A DNA stretch of 64,000 bases from Salinarimonas ramus (GCF_014645695.1 NZ_BMMF01000005.1:49797-113796), one strand, 5' to 3'; shown: positions 17,319-27,094, counted from the stretch's first letter. A program made the numbers and translations. Notes: generated by a model not told the origin, from the sequence alone.

Positions 17319-18029
17319 TCAGCGCGCGGCGATCGTGCGCCCGCGCGCGCCCTCCGCCCGCTCGATCCGCTTGTAGAGATGCGTCATCAGCGCGACGCCG
17401 AAGAGCGGCGTCGCCAAATTGACGATCGGGATCAGGAGAAAGGCCGCGACGATGGCGCCGGCGAGGAAGACGCGGCCCGCGTTGCGCTTCCTCATCGCCG
17501 TCGCCTCCGCCCGCGGCAGGTGGCGGTTCGCGGCGAGCTCGAAATATTCGCGCGAGAGCAGGTAGGCGTTCGCCACGAAGAAGGCGGCGATGTTGACGAC
17601 CGGCACCAGCAGGAGCGCCAGCGCCACGAGGTTGACCGCGAGCGTCAGCGCGAAGAAGCGCAGGCCGTAGAGGATGGACGGCAGGAGCGCCACCTCCCGC
17701 CCCGGCTCGTCGCCGGGAAAGTCCGTGCGCTCGACGACCGCCGCGGCGTCGTCGGCGAAGACGGACGCGACGAGCGCCGAGACCGCCGGGATCAGGTAGA
17801 GCGCGCCCACCAGCAGCCCCGCGCCGGCGAGGACGACGCCCAGCGTGTCGATCCACGGATAGGCGTCGGTGTAGGTCTCTTGCGCCAGCAGCCAGTCCAC
17901 GCCCCGCGTCGCCGCCGCCCAGAGCACGGCGAGCAGCAGGATCGTGAGGCCGATCGACTTCCACAGGATGCCGCGCAGGCCGGGGGAGAGGACCTGACGG
18001 AGGGCGGCGAAAGCGGACGCGACGATCAT
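17319..18029 (-). CDS. EI24/CysZ-like membrane protein
   Basis: Integral inner-membrane protein of the EI24 domain family, which includes the sulfate permease CysZ. The 236 residues have about five hydrophobic helices (GLTILLLAVLWAAA, LGVVLAGAGLLVGALYLIPAVSALVASVFA, LAVNLVALALLLVPVVNIAAFFVANAYLL and others). LLSREYFELAANRHL with NIAAFFVANAYLLS is the conserved part. It converges on ptsH with a 4-bp gap and lies upstream of hisA on the same strand, 21 bp away, as in many Rhizobiales. The transported substrate is unproven. Confidence 0.78.
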   Translation of the reverse strand: MIVASAFAALRQVLSPGLRGILWKSIGLTILLLAVLWAAATRGVDWLLAQETYTDAYPWIDTLGVVLAGAGLLVGALYLIPAVSALVASVFADDAAAVVERTDFPGDEPGREVALLPSILYGLRFFALTLAVNLVALALLLVPVVNIAAFFVANAYLLSREYFELAANRHLPRAEATAMRKRNAGRVFLAGAIVAAFLLIPIVNLATPLFGVALMTHLYKRIERAEGARGRTIAAR

Positions 18030-18050
18030 GCGCGGGACGCCGGCCGACGA

Positions 18051-18803
18051 TCAGGACGCCGACGCGCGCTCGGCGCGGGCGGCGGCGATCATCGCCAGCG
18101 CCTCGGCCGGGTCGATGCGCCCGTCGTAGAGCGCCCGGCCGGAGATCGCGCCGGCGAGGGCGGCGCAATCGGGCTCGAGCAGCCGGGCGACGTCGTCGAT
18201 GGAGGCGAGGCCGCCCGACGCGATGACCGGGATCGAGACGGCGTTGGCGAGCGCGAGCGTCATCTCGATGTTGAGCCCCTTGAGGACGCCGTCGCGGGCG
18301 ATGTCGGTGTAGACGATCGCCGCGACGCCCGCGTCCTCGAAGCGCCGGCCGAGATCCTCGGCCGTCAGGGTCGAGGTCTGTGCCCAGCCCTCCACGGCGA
18401 CGTAGCCGTCCTTGGCGTCGATGCCCACCGCGATGCGGCCCGGATGGAGCCGCGCCGCCTCGCGCACGAAGGCCGGGTCACGGACCGCCGCCGTGCCGAT
18501 GACGACGCGAGCGACGCCCTTGGCGAGCCAGCCCTCGACGGTGCGCATGTCGCGAATGCCGCCGCCGAGCTGCACCGGGATCGTGACGTCGGCGAGGATG
18601 CCGTCGACGGCGGCCGCGTTCATCGGCTTGCCGGCGAAGGCGCCGTCGAGATCCACCACGTGCAACCAGGAGAAGCCCTGGTCCTGGAACGCGCGGCCCT
18701 GCGCGGCGGGATCGTCGTTGAAGACGGTCGCCTGCTCCATGTCGCCCTGTATCAGGCGCACGCAGCGACCGTCCTTGAGGTCGATGGCGGGGAAGAGGAT
18801 CAC
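18051..18803 (-). CDS. hisA: Phosphoribosylformimino-5-aminoimidazole carboxamide ribotide isomerase
   Basis: Fourth step of histidine synthesis, isomerising ProFAR to PRFAR; a (beta/alpha)8 barrel of 250 residues. Starts [17 protein letters not shown] with catalytic Asp8, contains QLGGGIRDM (phosphate loop), VYTDIARDG with the second catalytic Asp and [13 protein letters not shown] (second phosphate loop). The TrpF-like substitutions are absent. Start GTG 18801-18803 overlaps the hisH stop (GTGA). hisF is not in the window. Confidence 0.96.
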   Translation of the reverse strand: MILFPAIDLKDGRCVRLIQGDMEQATVFNDDPAAQGRAFQDQGFSWLHVVDLDGAFAGKPMNAAAVDGILADVTIPVQLGGGIRDMRTVEGWLAKGVARVVIGTAAVRDPAFVREAARLHPGRIAVGIDAKDGYVAVEGWAQTSTLTAEDLGRRFEDAGVAAIVYTDIARDGVLKGLNIEMTLALANAVSIPVIASGGLASIDDVARLLEPDCAALAGAISGRALYDGRIDPAEALAMIAAARAERASAS

Positions 18804-19450
18804 GGGTGCCACCTCAGGAAGTTGGCGATGAGGGCGAGCCCGAGCGCCTGGCTCTTCTCGGGATGGAACTGGACGCCGGCGACGTTGTCGCGGCCGACGA
18901 TCGCGGTGACGGGACCGCCGTAGTCGGTCGTCGCGACGACGTCGTCGGGGTCTCGTGGCGTCAGCGCGTACGAATGGACGAAATAGGCGTGCAGCCCGTC
19001 CTCGCCGGTGGGGATCCCGTCGAGGAGCGCGTGGGCGCGCCGCGGCGCGAGCACGTTCCAGCCCATGTGGGGGATCTTCAACGCCGGGTCGGCGGGGCGG
19101 ATCGCGGCGACGTCGCCGGGAATCCAGCCGAGGCCCGTGCTCGTCTCGTGCTCGAGCCCGCGCGAGGCGAGGAGCTGCATGCCCACGCAGATGCCGAGGA
19201 AGGGCCGTCCGCGGCCCTTCACCGTCTCCGTCAGCGCCTCGACCATGCCGGGCACGGCGTCGAGCCCGCGCCGGCAATCGGCGAAGGCGCCGACGCCGGG
19301 AAGCACGACCCGCTCGGCGTCGAGGACATCGGCGGGATCGCTCGTGACGTTGACGGCGATGGCGATGCCGGCCTCGCGGGCGGCGCGCTCGAAGGCCTTG
19401 TGGGCGGAGTGCAGGTTGCCCGAGCCGTAATCGACGATGGCGACGCTCAT
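18800..19450 (-). CDS. hisH: Imidazole glycerol phosphate synthase, glutaminase subunit
   Basis: Glutamine amidotransferase class I that feeds ammonia to HisF. The 216 residues include [10 protein letters not shown] at the start, PGVGAFADC, the catalytic Cys in [11 protein letters not shown] and the His/Glu pair in [13 protein letters not shown] 19448-19450 overlaps the DUF2628 stop by 4 bp (ATGA), and its stop overlaps hisA, so the three are translationally coupled. Confidence 0.97.
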   Translation of the reverse strand: MSVAIVDYGSGNLHSAHKAFERAAREAGIAIAVNVTSDPADVLDAERVVLPGVGAFADCRRGLDAVPGMVEALTETVKGRGRPFLGICVGMQLLASRGLEHETSTGLGWIPGDVAAIRPADPALKIPHMGWNVLAPRRAHALLDGIPTGEDGLHAYFVHSYALTPRDPDDVVATTDYGGPVTAIVGRDNVAGVQFHPEKSQALGLALIANFLRWHP

Positions 19451-19935
19451 CGTGCGCCCTCCGCGCCGGCGAAGCCGAAGGGCACGATCTCGCGCGGCGT
19501 CTCGTCCCTGCCCGGCGCCACTAGGGCGGGAGCGGGAGCGGGACGCGCGGCCAGCGCCATCCAGCGTGCGCAGGCGAGCGCGTCGGCCTCGTCGTAGCCC
19601 GGCGCCGAGACCACGTCGACGATCCGCCAGCCGCGGCGCGCATAGGTCCAGCGCCGCAGCGAGGAGGCCTCGAGGCCGATCAGCACCGAGACCAGCAGGT
19701 TCGCCAGGACGGCGGCGCCGGGATCGACGCCGAGCGCGCCGAGCGCCCACGAGAAGGCCGCGAGCGCCACGACGCTCGCGATCGCCGCGAGCCAGAGCCG
19801 GTGCCAGAGCATCCAGAGCACCGAGAAGAAGAAGGCGGGCCAGACGAAGCCGTCGCGCACGAGCACGGCGCGCTCGTATGCGGCGGGATCGCCGACGCGG
19901 GCGTCGCCCGGCAGATGGACCGTGTAGGTGCGCAT
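19447..19935 (-). CDS. DUF2628-family membrane protein
   Basis: A 162-residue protein with an N-terminal cytoplasmic strand ([10 protein letters not shown]), the DUF2628 signature [25 protein letters not shown] and two to three membrane segments, then a cytoplasmic tail after [19 protein letters not shown]. In Rhizobiales this gene is regularly wedged between hisB and hisH. The function is unknown; co-translation with hisH (4-bp overlap) and hisB (2-bp gap) is conserved context only. Confidence 0.88.
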   Translation of the reverse strand: MRTYTVHLPGDARVGDPAAYERAVLVRDGFVWPAFFFSVLWMLWHRLWLAAIASVVALAAFSWALGALGVDPGAAVLANLLVSVLIGLEASSLRRWTYARRGWRIVDVVSAPGYDEADALACARWMALAARPAPAPALVAPGRDETPREIVPFGFAGAEGAR

Positions 19936-19937
19936 GC

Positions 19938-20525
19938 TCACAGCGCTCCCTTGGTCGAGGGGATGCGGTCCGCCTCCCGCGGGTCGACGGCGATGGCGGC
20001 GCGCAGCGCCCGCGCGAGCCCCTTGAAGCAGCTCTCGGCGATGTGGTGGCTGTTGTCGCCGTAGAGCGTCTCCACGTGCAGGGTCACGCCCGCGTTCGAC
20101 GCGAAGGCCTGGAACCACTCGCGCACGAGCTCGGTGTCGAACGTGCCGATCTTCTGGCTCGGGAACGTCGTGCGGAAGACGAGGAAGGCACGACCCGAGA
20201 CGTCGAGGGAGACCCGCGTCAGCGCCTCGTCCATGGGCAGATGCACGGTGGCGTAGCGCGCGATGCCGCGCTTGTCGCCCAGCGCCTCGCGAAACGCCTG
20301 GCCGAGCGCGATGGCGACGTCCTCCGTCGTGTGGTGGTCGTCGACATGCGTGTCGCCCTTCGCCGAGACCTCGAGATCGATCAGCGCGTGGCGCGCCAGG
20401 AGATCGAGCATGTGGTCGAGGAAGCCGACACCGGTCTGGATCGCGGCCTTGCCCTCGCCGTCGAGGGTGAGCGCGAGGGCGATCTCGGTCTCGGAGGTCC
20501 GGCGTTCGACGCGCGCGGCGCGCAT
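19938..20525 (-). CDS. hisB: Imidazoleglycerol-phosphate dehydratase
   Basis: Sixth step of histidine synthesis, dehydrating imidazole glycerol phosphate using Mn. The 195-residue protein shows [12 protein letters not shown] and the metal-binding [16 protein letters not shown], then SGRAFLVF and the second site [18 protein letters not shown]. It is the monofunctional type, without the HAD phosphatase half of enterobacterial HisB. ATG 20523-20525 follows GGGACGAC; the upstream in-frame residues are not family-like. Divergent from hslV. Confidence 0.97.
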   Translation of the reverse strand: MRAARVERRTSETEIALALTLDGEGKAAIQTGVGFLDHMLDLLARHALIDLEVSAKGDTHVDDHHTTEDVAIALGQAFREALGDKRGIARYATVHLPMDEALTRVSLDVSGRAFLVFRTTFPSQKIGTFDTELVREWFQAFASNAGVTLHVETLYGDNSHHIAESCFKGLARALRAAIAVDPREADRIPSTKGAL

Positions 20526-20700
20526 GGCATGTCGTCCCGTTCGCTGGTTGGGGCCGCGTTTTAGCAAGCGCCGGGCCGGATGGCCAGACGCGAGACGTGA
20601 GACCGCTCCTGCCCCGGTTGGAAATCTCCGACCCGCAGCTTAAGTCATGTCGAGACCGACGAGACCTTCCAGACGAGACACCTCACCGGAGCCCCGCCCC

Positions 20701-21264
20701 GTGTCCCAGACCGACGACAGCGCGCCGCGCATGCACGCCACGACGATCCTCATGGTCCGCAAGGACGGCAAGCTCGTCGTCGGCGGCGACGGGCAGGTGA
20801 GCCTCGGGCAGACGATCGTGAAGGGCAACGCCCGCAAGGTGCGCACGCTGGCCAAGGGCTCGGTGATCGGCGGCTTCGCCGGCGCCACCGCCGATGCCTT
20901 CACGCTGTTCGAGCGGCTCGAGGGCAAGCTCGAGCAATATCCCGGGCAGCTGGTGCGCGCCTGCGTCGAGCTCACCAAGGATTGGCGCACGGACCGCTAC
21001 CTGCGCCGGCTCGAAGCCATGATGCTCGTCGCCGACAAGGACGTGGGCCTGCTCCTCTCGGGCGCCGGCGACGTGCTCGAGCCGGAGGCCGGCGTCATGG
21101 CGATCGGCTCGGGCGGCAATTACGCGCTCGCCGCCGCCCGCGCGCTGATGGACACCGATCTCGACGCGGAGACGGTCGTGCGCCGCTCGCTCCAGATCGC
21201 CGCCGACATCTGCGTCTACACCAACGGCAACCTCGTCATCGAGAGCCTGGAGAGCGCCGTCTGA
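20701..21264 (+). CDS. hslV: ATP-dependent protease HslV (ClpQ), peptidase subunit
   Basis: Threonine peptidase of the HslUV heat-shock protease. The mature chain should begin at the Thr pair in [15 protein letters not shown] (first Thr as nucleophile), followed by [13 protein letters not shown] and [17 protein letters not shown]; ends [17 protein letters not shown] and [10 protein letters not shown] choose GTG 20701, preceded by GGAG, which gives the usual 187 residues; ATG 20647 would add 18 atypical residues and has no ribosome-binding site. Separated from its partner hslU by an oppositely oriented kinase-like gene. Confidence 0.95.
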   Translation: MSQTDDSAPRMHATTILMVRKDGKLVVGGDGQVSLGQTIVKGNARKVRTLAKGSVIGGFAGATADAFTLFERLEGKLEQYPGQLVRACVELTKDWRTDRYLRRLEAMMLVADKDVGLLLSGAGDVLEPEAGVMAIGSGGNYALAAARALMDTDLDAETVVRRSLQIAADICVYTNGNLVIESLESAV

Positions 21265-21293
21265 TGGCGGGCGAGCCGGCGACAGCGCAGCCG

Positions 21294-21890
21294 TCATCCC
21301 TCCGCGCAGGCGGGCATGGCGTCGAGCGCATCGACGAGCGTGCGCGGCAGGCCCGCCGTCTCGCCGCGCATGGCGATGCAACCGCGCCGCCCTTCCGCGA
21401 CGATGGTCGGCTGACCGTCGGCGTCGAAGACGCTCCACTGGTCCGCCCGCGACGCGTAGAGCGCGAAATTGGCGAGCGAGCGCGCGAAGCGACGGCGCGC
21501 GTCGGCCTCCGGGACGTCGTGCCCGCCCTGGCGCACCCGCCGCGCGATCCGCTCGATGCTGATCTCGACCCGCGAGACGGCGAAATAGAGGATCGCCACC
21601 TCCATGCCGGCTTCGTGCGCGGCCTCGATGGTGCGCAGATGCGTGCGGCCGGCCAGCGTCGTCTCCAGGGAGAACGAGCGGCGCGCCTGCATGAATTCCG
21701 CGATGCGTGCGATGGCGATCCGCGAGGCGGCGACCCGGCCGGCTTCCACGTCGAGCGGCGACAGCCCGCGGGCGATCTCGTCGAGGTTGACGAAGGCCGC
21801 GGAGCCGGACACCGCGCGGATGTGCCGGAAGGCGTAGGTCGTCTTGCCCACGCCGTTCGCCCCGGCGATCAACCACAGCCTGGGAGCCAT
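21294..21890 (-). CDS. Zeta-toxin-like P-loop kinase
   Basis: A 198-residue P-loop protein of the zeta toxin/AAA family: Walker [16 protein letters not shown] at the start, [12 protein letters not shown] after the second strand (Asp-Glu as base), [16 protein letters not shown] and the lid [26 protein letters not shown]. Zeta toxins phosphorylate UDP-N-acetylglucosamine; many chromosomal relatives of this size lack an antitoxin and have unknown targets. No epsilon-like antitoxin is seen next to it. It lies on the opposite strand between hslV and hslU, breaking that operon. Confidence 0.8.
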   Translation of the reverse strand: MAPRLWLIAGANGVGKTTYAFRHIRAVSGSAAFVNLDEIARGLSPLDVEAGRVAASRIAIARIAEFMQARRSFSLETTLAGRTHLRTIEAAHEAGMEVAILYFAVSRVEISIERIARRVRQGGHDVPEADARRRFARSLANFALYASRADQWSVFDADGQPTIVAEGRRGCIAMRGETAGLPRTLVDALDAMPACAEG

Positions 21891-21934
21891 CCCGTCTTCC
21901 TTCTCACAGCGTACCGATCACGACAGGATCCGGC

Positions 21935-23242
21935 ATGACCACCTTCTCCCCCCGCGAGATCGTCTCCGAGCTCGATCGTTACATCGTCGGGCAGACGGAC
22001 GCCAAGCGCGCGGTCGCGATCGCGCTGCGCAATCGCTGGCGCCGCCAGCAGCTCACCGGCCCGATCCGGGACGAGGTGATGCCCAAGAACATCCTGATGA
22101 TCGGGCCCACCGGCTGCGGCAAGACCGAGATCGCGCGCCGCCTCGCCAAGCTCGCCAAGGCGCCCTTCCTCAAGGTCGAGGCGACGAAGTTCACCGAGGT
22201 GGGCTATGTCGGGCGCGACGTCGAGCAGATCGTGCGCGACCTCGTCGAGATCGGCATCGGCCTCGTCAAGGAGGAGCGCCGCCGCTCGGTGAAGGCCAAG
22301 GCCGAGATGGCGGCGGAGGACCGCGTGCTCGATGCGCTCGTCGGCCCGGCCGCCAGCCAGGCGACGCGCGATTCCTTCCGCAAGAAGCTGCGCGAGGGCC
22401 TCCTCGACGACAAGGAGATCGAACTCGAGATGCAGGCGGGCTCCGGCGGCATGCCGATGCTCGAGCTGCCGGGCATGCCCGGCGCCTCGGTGGGCGCGAT
22501 CTCGCTCGGCGACATGTTCGGCAAGGCCTTCGGCGGGCGCACCAAGCCGCGCCGGATGACCGTCAAGGACGCCTACGAGCCGCTCATCGCCGAGGAGAGC
22601 GACAAGCTCCTCGACCAGGAGGCGCTCGTCGCCGACGCCATCCGCGAGGTGGAGAACGCCGGCATCGTCTTCCTCGACGAGATCGACAAGGTCTGCGCCC
22701 GGGAGGGCCGCTCCGGCGCCGACGTCTCCCGCGAGGGCGTGCAGCGCGACCTCCTGCCCCTCATCGAGGGCACCACCGTCGCCACCAAGCACGGCCCGGT
22801 GAAGACGGACCACATCCTCTTCATCGCGTCCGGCGCCTTCCACGTCTCCAAGCCCTCCGACCTCCTGCCCGAGCTGCAGGGCCGCCTGCCGATCCGCGTC
22901 GAGCTCACCTCCCTCGACGTGGAGGATTTCCGACGCATCCTCACCGAGACCGAGGCGAGCCTCATCAAGCAGTCGGTGGCGCTGATGGAGACCGAAGGCG
23001 TCACCCTCGATTTCACGGCGGACGGCATCGACGCGCTCGCGCGCATCGCGGTGGAGGTGAATTCCAACGTCGAGAACATCGGCGCGCGGCGCCTGCAGAC
23101 GGTGATCGAGCGCGTCCTCGACGAGATCTCCTTCGCCGCACCCGAGAAGGGCGGCGAGACGGTGACGGTCGACGGCGACTACGTGCGCTCGCGCGTCGCG
23201 GATCTCGCGAAGAACGCGGACCTGAGCCGGTTCATCCTGTGA
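21935..23242 (+). CDS. hslU: ATP-dependent protease HslU (ClpY), ATPase subunit
   Basis: AAA+ unfoldase that feeds substrates to HslV. The 435 residues begin [20 protein letters not shown], with Walker [19 protein letters not shown], the pore motif [11 protein letters not shown], an I-domain (about 110-240), Walker [14 protein letters not shown], sensor/Arg finger region and the C-terminal end [13 protein letters not shown] that inserts in HslV. All expected parts are intact. It starts 45 bp after the divergent zeta-like gene. Confidence 0.98.
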   Translation: MTTFSPREIVSELDRYIVGQTDAKRAVAIALRNRWRRQQLTGPIRDEVMPKNILMIGPTGCGKTEIARRLAKLAKAPFLKVEATKFTEVGYVGRDVEQIVRDLVEIGIGLVKEERRRSVKAKAEMAAEDRVLDALVGPAASQATRDSFRKKLREGLLDDKEIELEMQAGSGGMPMLELPGMPGASVGAISLGDMFGKAFGGRTKPRRMTVKDAYEPLIAEESDKLLDQEALVADAIREVENAGIVFLDEIDKVCAREGRSGADVSREGVQRDLLPLIEGTTVATKHGPVKTDHILFIASGAFHVSKPSDLLPELQGRLPIRVELTSLDVEDFRRILTETEASLIKQSVALMETEGVTLDFTADGIDALARIAVEVNSNVENIGARRLQTVIERVLDEISFAAPEKGGETVTVDGDYVRSRVADLAKNADLSRFIL

Positions 23243-23379
23243 GCGGGTGCGTCGGAAAACAATGAGGGCCGGCGGCTGACAGGGCGTTCACGTCCCGCTA
23301 ATCTCGTCCTCGTCATTCTTCCGCTCATCCGCGCGCGCTCGCCATCGGGGTGATTCGCGCCTCCAGGAGCCCGCCGGCC

Positions 23380-24168
23380 ATGTGCCGCTTTCTCGCCTAC
23401 CGGGGCGATCCGGTCTATGTCGCGGATCTCGTCTGCGCGCCCAAGCACTCCCTCGTGCACCAGTCGCTCCACGCCGAGGAGGCGAAGACCGAGACGAACG
23501 GGGACGGGTTCGGGATCGGCTGGTACGGGGAGCGGCCGGAGCCGGGGCTCTATCGCGAGATCCGCCCGGCCTGGTCGGACGAGAACCTCGCGAGCCTCGC
23601 CGAGCAGGTGCGCTCGCGGCTCTTCTTCGCGCATGTGCGCGCCTCCACCGGCACCGCGACGACGCGGGCGAACTGCCATCCCTTCAAGCAGGGCCGGCAT
23701 CTGTTCATGCACAACGGGCAGATCGGCGGCTACGCTCGCATCCGCCGCAAGCTCGACGCCCTGATCCCGGACGATCTCTTCGAGGCGCGCCAGGGCAACA
23801 CCGATTCCGAGGCGATCTTCCTGCTCGCTTTGGCGAACGGCCTCGCCGAGGAGCCCCTCGCGGCGATGGCGCGCACCCTCGCCATCGTGCGTGCGGCGAC
23901 GCGATCGGCTGACGTGGACGAGCCCCTGCGCTTCACCGCCGCCTATACCGACGGGGAGAGCCTCGTCGCCTATCGCTGGGCCTGCGACGACCGCCCGCCT
24001 TCGCTCTATTGGCGCGAGAGCGCCACGGGGCTCCTCGTCGTCTCCGAGCCCATCGACGCCGAGCGCGAGGGCTGGCGCGAGATGCCCCGCGGCTGCACGC
24101 TGATCGCCCGCCCCGGGCGCCCGGTGGAGATCTCCTGCCTCAACGCGGCCATGGCGAAGGCGGCCTGA
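23380..24168 (+). CDS. Class II glutamine amidotransferase (YafJ/EgtC-like)
   Basis: N-terminal-nucleophile glutamine amidotransferase domain protein of 262 residues. The chain begins MCRFLAYRG, where Cys2 becomes the catalytic nucleophile after Met removal; FGIGWYGERPEPGLYREIRPAW, HVRASTGTATTRANCHPF and FMHNGQIGGYARI form the rest of the glutaminase site. This matches the YafJ type of unknown acceptor, and EgtC of ergothioneine synthesis; no egt genes are near, so the first is more likely. AGGAG precedes ATG 23380 by 10 nt. No partner synthase is adjacent. Confidence 0.88.
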   Translation: MCRFLAYRGDPVYVADLVCAPKHSLVHQSLHAEEAKTETNGDGFGIGWYGERPEPGLYREIRPAWSDENLASLAEQVRSRLFFAHVRASTGTATTRANCHPFKQGRHLFMHNGQIGGYARIRRKLDALIPDDLFEARQGNTDSEAIFLLALANGLAEEPLAAMARTLAIVRAATRSADVDEPLRFTAAYTDGESLVAYRWACDDRPPSLYWRESATGLLVVSEPIDAEREGWREMPRGCTLIARPGRPVEISCLNAAMAKAA

Positions 24169-24182
24169 GGGCCGCGCTCCCG

Positions 24183-24362
24183 TCACACCAGGGACAGCGC
24201 CACCATGGCCACGCCGCCGAGCAGGCCGGCGCAGGCGAGGGCGGCCGCGGTAAGCGAGGCGCGGGCCGTCGAACGGTAGCCCTGCACGGCCTCCGCGCAG
24301 CCCCGCATGCGCAGGACGCTCGCCTCGGTTCCAGTCCCGCTACGCGCCGTGCCGGCTCTCAT
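24183..24362 (-). CDS. Small single-span membrane protein (59 aa)
   Basis: Short reading frame with a good ribosome-binding site (GGAGAG, 5 nt before ATG 24360-24362). The 59-residue product has a charged N-terminal half (VLRMRGCAEAVQGYRSTARA) and a C-terminal hydrophobic helix (SLTAAALACAGLLGGVAMVA) ending at LSLV. I do not recognise a family. It converges on the amidotransferase gene with a 14-bp gap. Coding is supported by the SD and the clean hydrophobic segment only. Confidence 0.55.
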   Translation of the reverse strand: MRAGTARSGTGTEASVLRMRGCAEAVQGYRSTARASLTAAALACAGLLGGVAMVALSLV

Positions 24363-24533
24363 CTCGGCTCTCCGCTCCTGGAGCCCGCGTCGTCGGCGGG
24401 CTCGATCACGGGAACGAGAAGACGCCGGCCACGCTGAACGGCCCGTAAAGCCGACCCGGACGATTTTAGCTATCGTGAACGGAGGGTTATCCCCGGCTCT
24501 CGCACGCCGTGCCGACGCGGGGCGCGCGTCCGC

Positions 24534-25349
24534 TCACGCCTCCGGCACGACCCGCGCGAAGGCGAGGACGTCGATGCGCGCGGCGCCGGCGCGGCGCAGC
24601 GCCCGGGCGCAGGCGTCCGCCGTCGCGCCGGTTGTCAGCACGTCGTCGACGAGGACGACGCGGCGCCCGGCGACGCGCGGGCGCAGGGGCTTGGGCACCA
24701 GGAGCGAGCCCGACAGGTTCGAGGCGCGCTGCGGGCGGGTGAGCCCCACCTGCGTGCGCGTGGGCTTCACGCGGCGCAGCAGGAGCGGGTCGGCCGGCAC
24801 GCCGCTCGCCCGCGACAGGGCGGCGGAGAGCGCCGCCGCCTGGTTGAAGCGCCGCCGCCACAGACGCCCGCGATGGAGCGGCACGGGCACGAGGAGATCC
24901 GCGTCGGCCAGGATCTCGCGCCCTGCGCGCAGCATCATGCGCGCGAGCACCGCGGCGAGGTCCATCCGGTCGCCGTATTTGAGCTTGTGCACGAGGACCC
25001 GTGCCGCGCCCTCGTAGGCCACCGCTGCACGTGCCCGATCGTAGGGCGGCGGGTTGGCGATCGCCTCCGCCGAGAGCACGCCCTCCCCCATCTCCACGGG
25101 AAAGGGGATGCCGAGGCGCGCGCACCAGGGCCGCTCGAGGAAGGTCAGCTCCCGCCAGCACGCCGCGCACAAGCCGAGCGGCTCGGCGAGCGCGCGGGCG
25201 CAGGCCGGGCAAGCGGGCGGGTAGACGATCTCCGCCATGCGCGCCAGCACGCCGCGCCAAGCCCGCGACCCGCGCCATGCCCGCGACCCGCGCCGGGCGG
25301 GCGGCACGAAGCGATACGGCGAGGCGGGAGCGGGCGAGGCGGCGTCCAT
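24534..25349 (-). CDS. ComF-family phosphoribosyltransferase-like protein
   Basis: ComF family: an N-terminal zinc-finger-like part followed by a type I phosphoribosyltransferase fold; required for DNA uptake in competent species, role unclear in most others. The 271 residues contain YPPACPACARAL and LCAACWRELTF (two CxxC pairs for Zn), LKYGDRMDLAAVLA, and the PRPP loop VVLVDDVLTTGATADACA. Start M1 at 25349 covers a stretch with an 18-bp duplication (RGSRAWRGSRAWRG); Met38 could be an alternative start. Confidence 0.9.
   Translation of the reverse strand: MDAASPAPASPYRFVPPARRGSRAWRGSRAWRGVLARMAEIVYPPACPACARALAEPLGLCAACWRELTFLERPWCARLGIPFPVEMGEGVLSAEAIANPPPYDRARAAVAYEGAARVLVHKLKYGDRMDLAAVLARMMLRAGREILADADLLVPVPLHRGRLWRRRFNQAAALSAALSRASGVPADPLLLRRVKPTRTQVGLTRPQRASNLSGSLLVPKPLRPRVAGRRVVLVDDVLTTGATADACARALRRAGAARIDVLAFARVVPEA
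25261..25296. repeat. 18-bp tandem duplication in the comF-like 5' region
   Basis: Two copies of an 18-bp unit (GCCCGCGACCCGCGCCAT, second ending GG) lie in frame near the start of the ComF gene and duplicate six residues (GSRAWR), upstream of the zinc-binding part. Either slippage in the coding region or upstream sequence if Met38 is the real start. Confidence 0.7.
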
Positions 25350-25419
25350 GGCCGCAACGTGGCGCAGGGATCGTCCGCGTGCAAGCGACCGGCGCGCGAG
25401 CCGCCCGGCGACCCGAGCG

Positions 25420-25632
25420 TCAGGCGCCGTGGCGACGCGGCTCCTGGTTGCGCAGGATCGCGCGCGCGATCCACCAGCTCGCGGGGAACGCGGCGAGGAC
25501 GCCGAGCGCCGCCGCGATCAGGATCGGCGCCGCGCTGTCGAGCGCCATGTTCGCCGTGAGGACGCCGATCACGAGCGTGCCCGCGAAGGTCGGCGCGCAC
25601 AGGATGAAGACGAGGATCGCGAGCTTGAGCAT
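25420..25632 (-). CDS. Small two-helix membrane protein
   Basis: 70-residue protein consisting of two hydrophobic segments (LAILVFILCAPTFAGTLVIGVL and APILIAAALGVLAAFPASWWIA) with a short basic tail RAILRNQEPRRHGA. ATG 25630-25632 is preceded by AAAAGGAG at a spacing of nine, a strong ribosome-binding site. No family recognised; similar short hydrophobic proteins are common in Rhizobiales. It stands alone between comF (71 bp away) and a divergent DUF2865 gene. Confidence 0.7.
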   Translation of the reverse strand: MLKLAILVFILCAPTFAGTLVIGVLTANMALDSAAPILIAAALGVLAAFPASWWIARAILRNQEPRRHGA

Positions 25633-25847
25633 GGGTGGAGGCTCCTTTTGTCGGCGCGATCCTGGCCGCGCGCGGCATCCGGCGCGTTGAGGGAGATCAA
25701 GCGCGGGCGGCGAAGCGTCGTTAACCGATCTTGTTGGGTCTTCGTTGAGCACGATTCCGGATCGTGCCCCGCGACGGCGCGCGACTCACCGGTCGGCAAG
25801 ACTGCCCGCGCCATCGTCCCCCGGTCTCGAGGGAACGGGGACGAGGC

Positions 25848-26750
25848 ATGCGACGGACGGTCCGGGATCGGTACCGAGAATGGGGATGTGCGCTCGGCGC
25901 GCTGGCGCTGCTCGTGGCGGCGGGCATCGTGCCAACGCGCGCGGCGCCGCACGCGCAAGAGGCGCCGCACGCGCACGAGGCGCCGATCGTGACCGCCGAT
26001 CTCGGCGGCGGCTTCATCGAGCTGCTGTTCGGCCGCGGCGGCGCGCTAGCCCCGGAGCCCGCCCCGCGCCGTGCTGCGCCGAGCCCCGCACCCACGCGCG
26101 CGCCCGCTCCCGCGACGCCCCGCGCCACCACGAGCGAGTCCGCGCCCGCGGCGATCGCCGGGATCGGCACGAGCTTCTGCGTGCGCACCTGCGACGGCTA
26201 CGCCTTTCCCCTCGGCACGCTGCGCGGGCGCGGCGACGCGGACCTGCACCGCGCGGCCTGCGCCGCCGCGTGCCCCGGCGCCGCGACCGAGCTCTATGTC
26301 GGCTCGCGCGATGCGGGCTTCGCCGCGGCCCGCGCGCTGGACAGCGGGCGCCCCTACGCGGCGCTCGAGAACGCCCTGCGCCATCGTCGCGAGCGGGTGG
26401 CGGAATGCGGCTGCACGCGCGAGCGCACGCCCGACGAGCTGTGGCGGGCCGGCGATCCGACGCTCCGGCGCGGGGACGTCCTCGTCACCAATGCGGGCGC
26501 CCTCGTCTTCGACGGGCGAGGCTTCGTCGACTTCCGCGACGGCGCCGGCGTCTCGGGCGCCCTGCGCGCCAAGGTGGACGAACGTCTCGGCATCAGCCTG
26601 CGCGAGGAGGTCGCCGCGCAATGGCGCCGGGCGCGCGCCGACGCCACGGGATCGCTCGGGCCGACAGAGCAGCCGGCGCCTCTCCCGCCCGCGCGCCCCG
26701 ATGCGAGCCTGCGCGTCGCCGAGGCGCCCGCCACGGAAGCCTCCGACTGA
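25848..26750 (+). CDS. DUF2865-domain exported protein
   Basis: A 300-residue protein with an N-terminal signal segment after a basic start (MRRTVRDRYREWG, then CALGALALLVAAGIVPTRAA), so exported to the periplasm or envelope. An Ala/Pro-rich linker leads to the DUF2865 part with GTSFCVRTCDGYAFPLG and AACAAACPGAATELYV (conserved Cys pairs), then a Pro-rich tail. Function is unknown; the domain is restricted mostly to Rhizobiales. I choose ATG 25848 because it gives a good signal peptide; the frame is open from 25764. Confidence 0.78.
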   Translation: MRRTVRDRYREWGCALGALALLVAAGIVPTRAAPHAQEAPHAHEAPIVTADLGGGFIELLFGRGGALAPEPAPRRAAPSPAPTRAPAPATPRATTSESAPAAIAGIGTSFCVRTCDGYAFPLGTLRGRGDADLHRAACAAACPGAATELYVGSRDAGFAAARALDSGRPYAALENALRHRRERVAECGCTRERTPDELWRAGDPTLRRGDVLVTNAGALVFDGRGFVDFRDGAGVSGALRAKVDERLGISLREEVAAQWRRARADATGSLGPTEQPAPLPPARPDASLRVAEAPATEASD

Positions 26751-26776
26751 GGCGACACTGGCCTCGAACGCCAGCC

Positions 26777-27094
26777 TCAGTTGAACACGGCCTCGTAGAC
26801 GCGCTTGCCGTTCAGCTTCTCGATGTCCGAGATCGCCGGGATGACAGGGGTGATGAACACGCCCTCCATCAGGCCCTTTCTGGGGTGGCGAATGTTGTAC
26901 ATCTGGTTGTCGAGGATCGGCGTAGGCGCCGTGACGAACAGGATCGCAAAGGCCCGGCGCCGCGCCGGCAGGCCGGGATAGGGCGAGAGCCGGGCGGCGA
27001 TGAGCTCCATCTCCACGCGACCGCCGACGCCTTCGAGCACGAAGGTCTTGCCGATCTCGTCCTTGAAATCCTCGTAGGTCAGCTGATCGAGCAT
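26777..27094 (-). CDS. DUF6916-like small conserved protein
   Basis: A 105-residue cytoplasmic protein beginning MLDQLTYEDFKDEIGKTFVL, with EMELIAARLSPYP and ILFVTAPTPILDNQMYNIRHPRKGLMEGVFITPV, the pattern of DUF6916 proteins of unknown function often found near prophage tail-collar or secretion genes. ATG 27092-27094 follows GGGAGG; 37 in-frame residues upstream do not fit. No phage genes are nearby. Confidence 0.7.
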   Translation of the reverse strand: MLDQLTYEDFKDEIGKTFVLEGVGGRVEMELIAARLSPYPGLPARRRAFAILFVTAPTPILDNQMYNIRHPRKGLMEGVFITPVIPAISDIEKLNGKRVYEAVFN

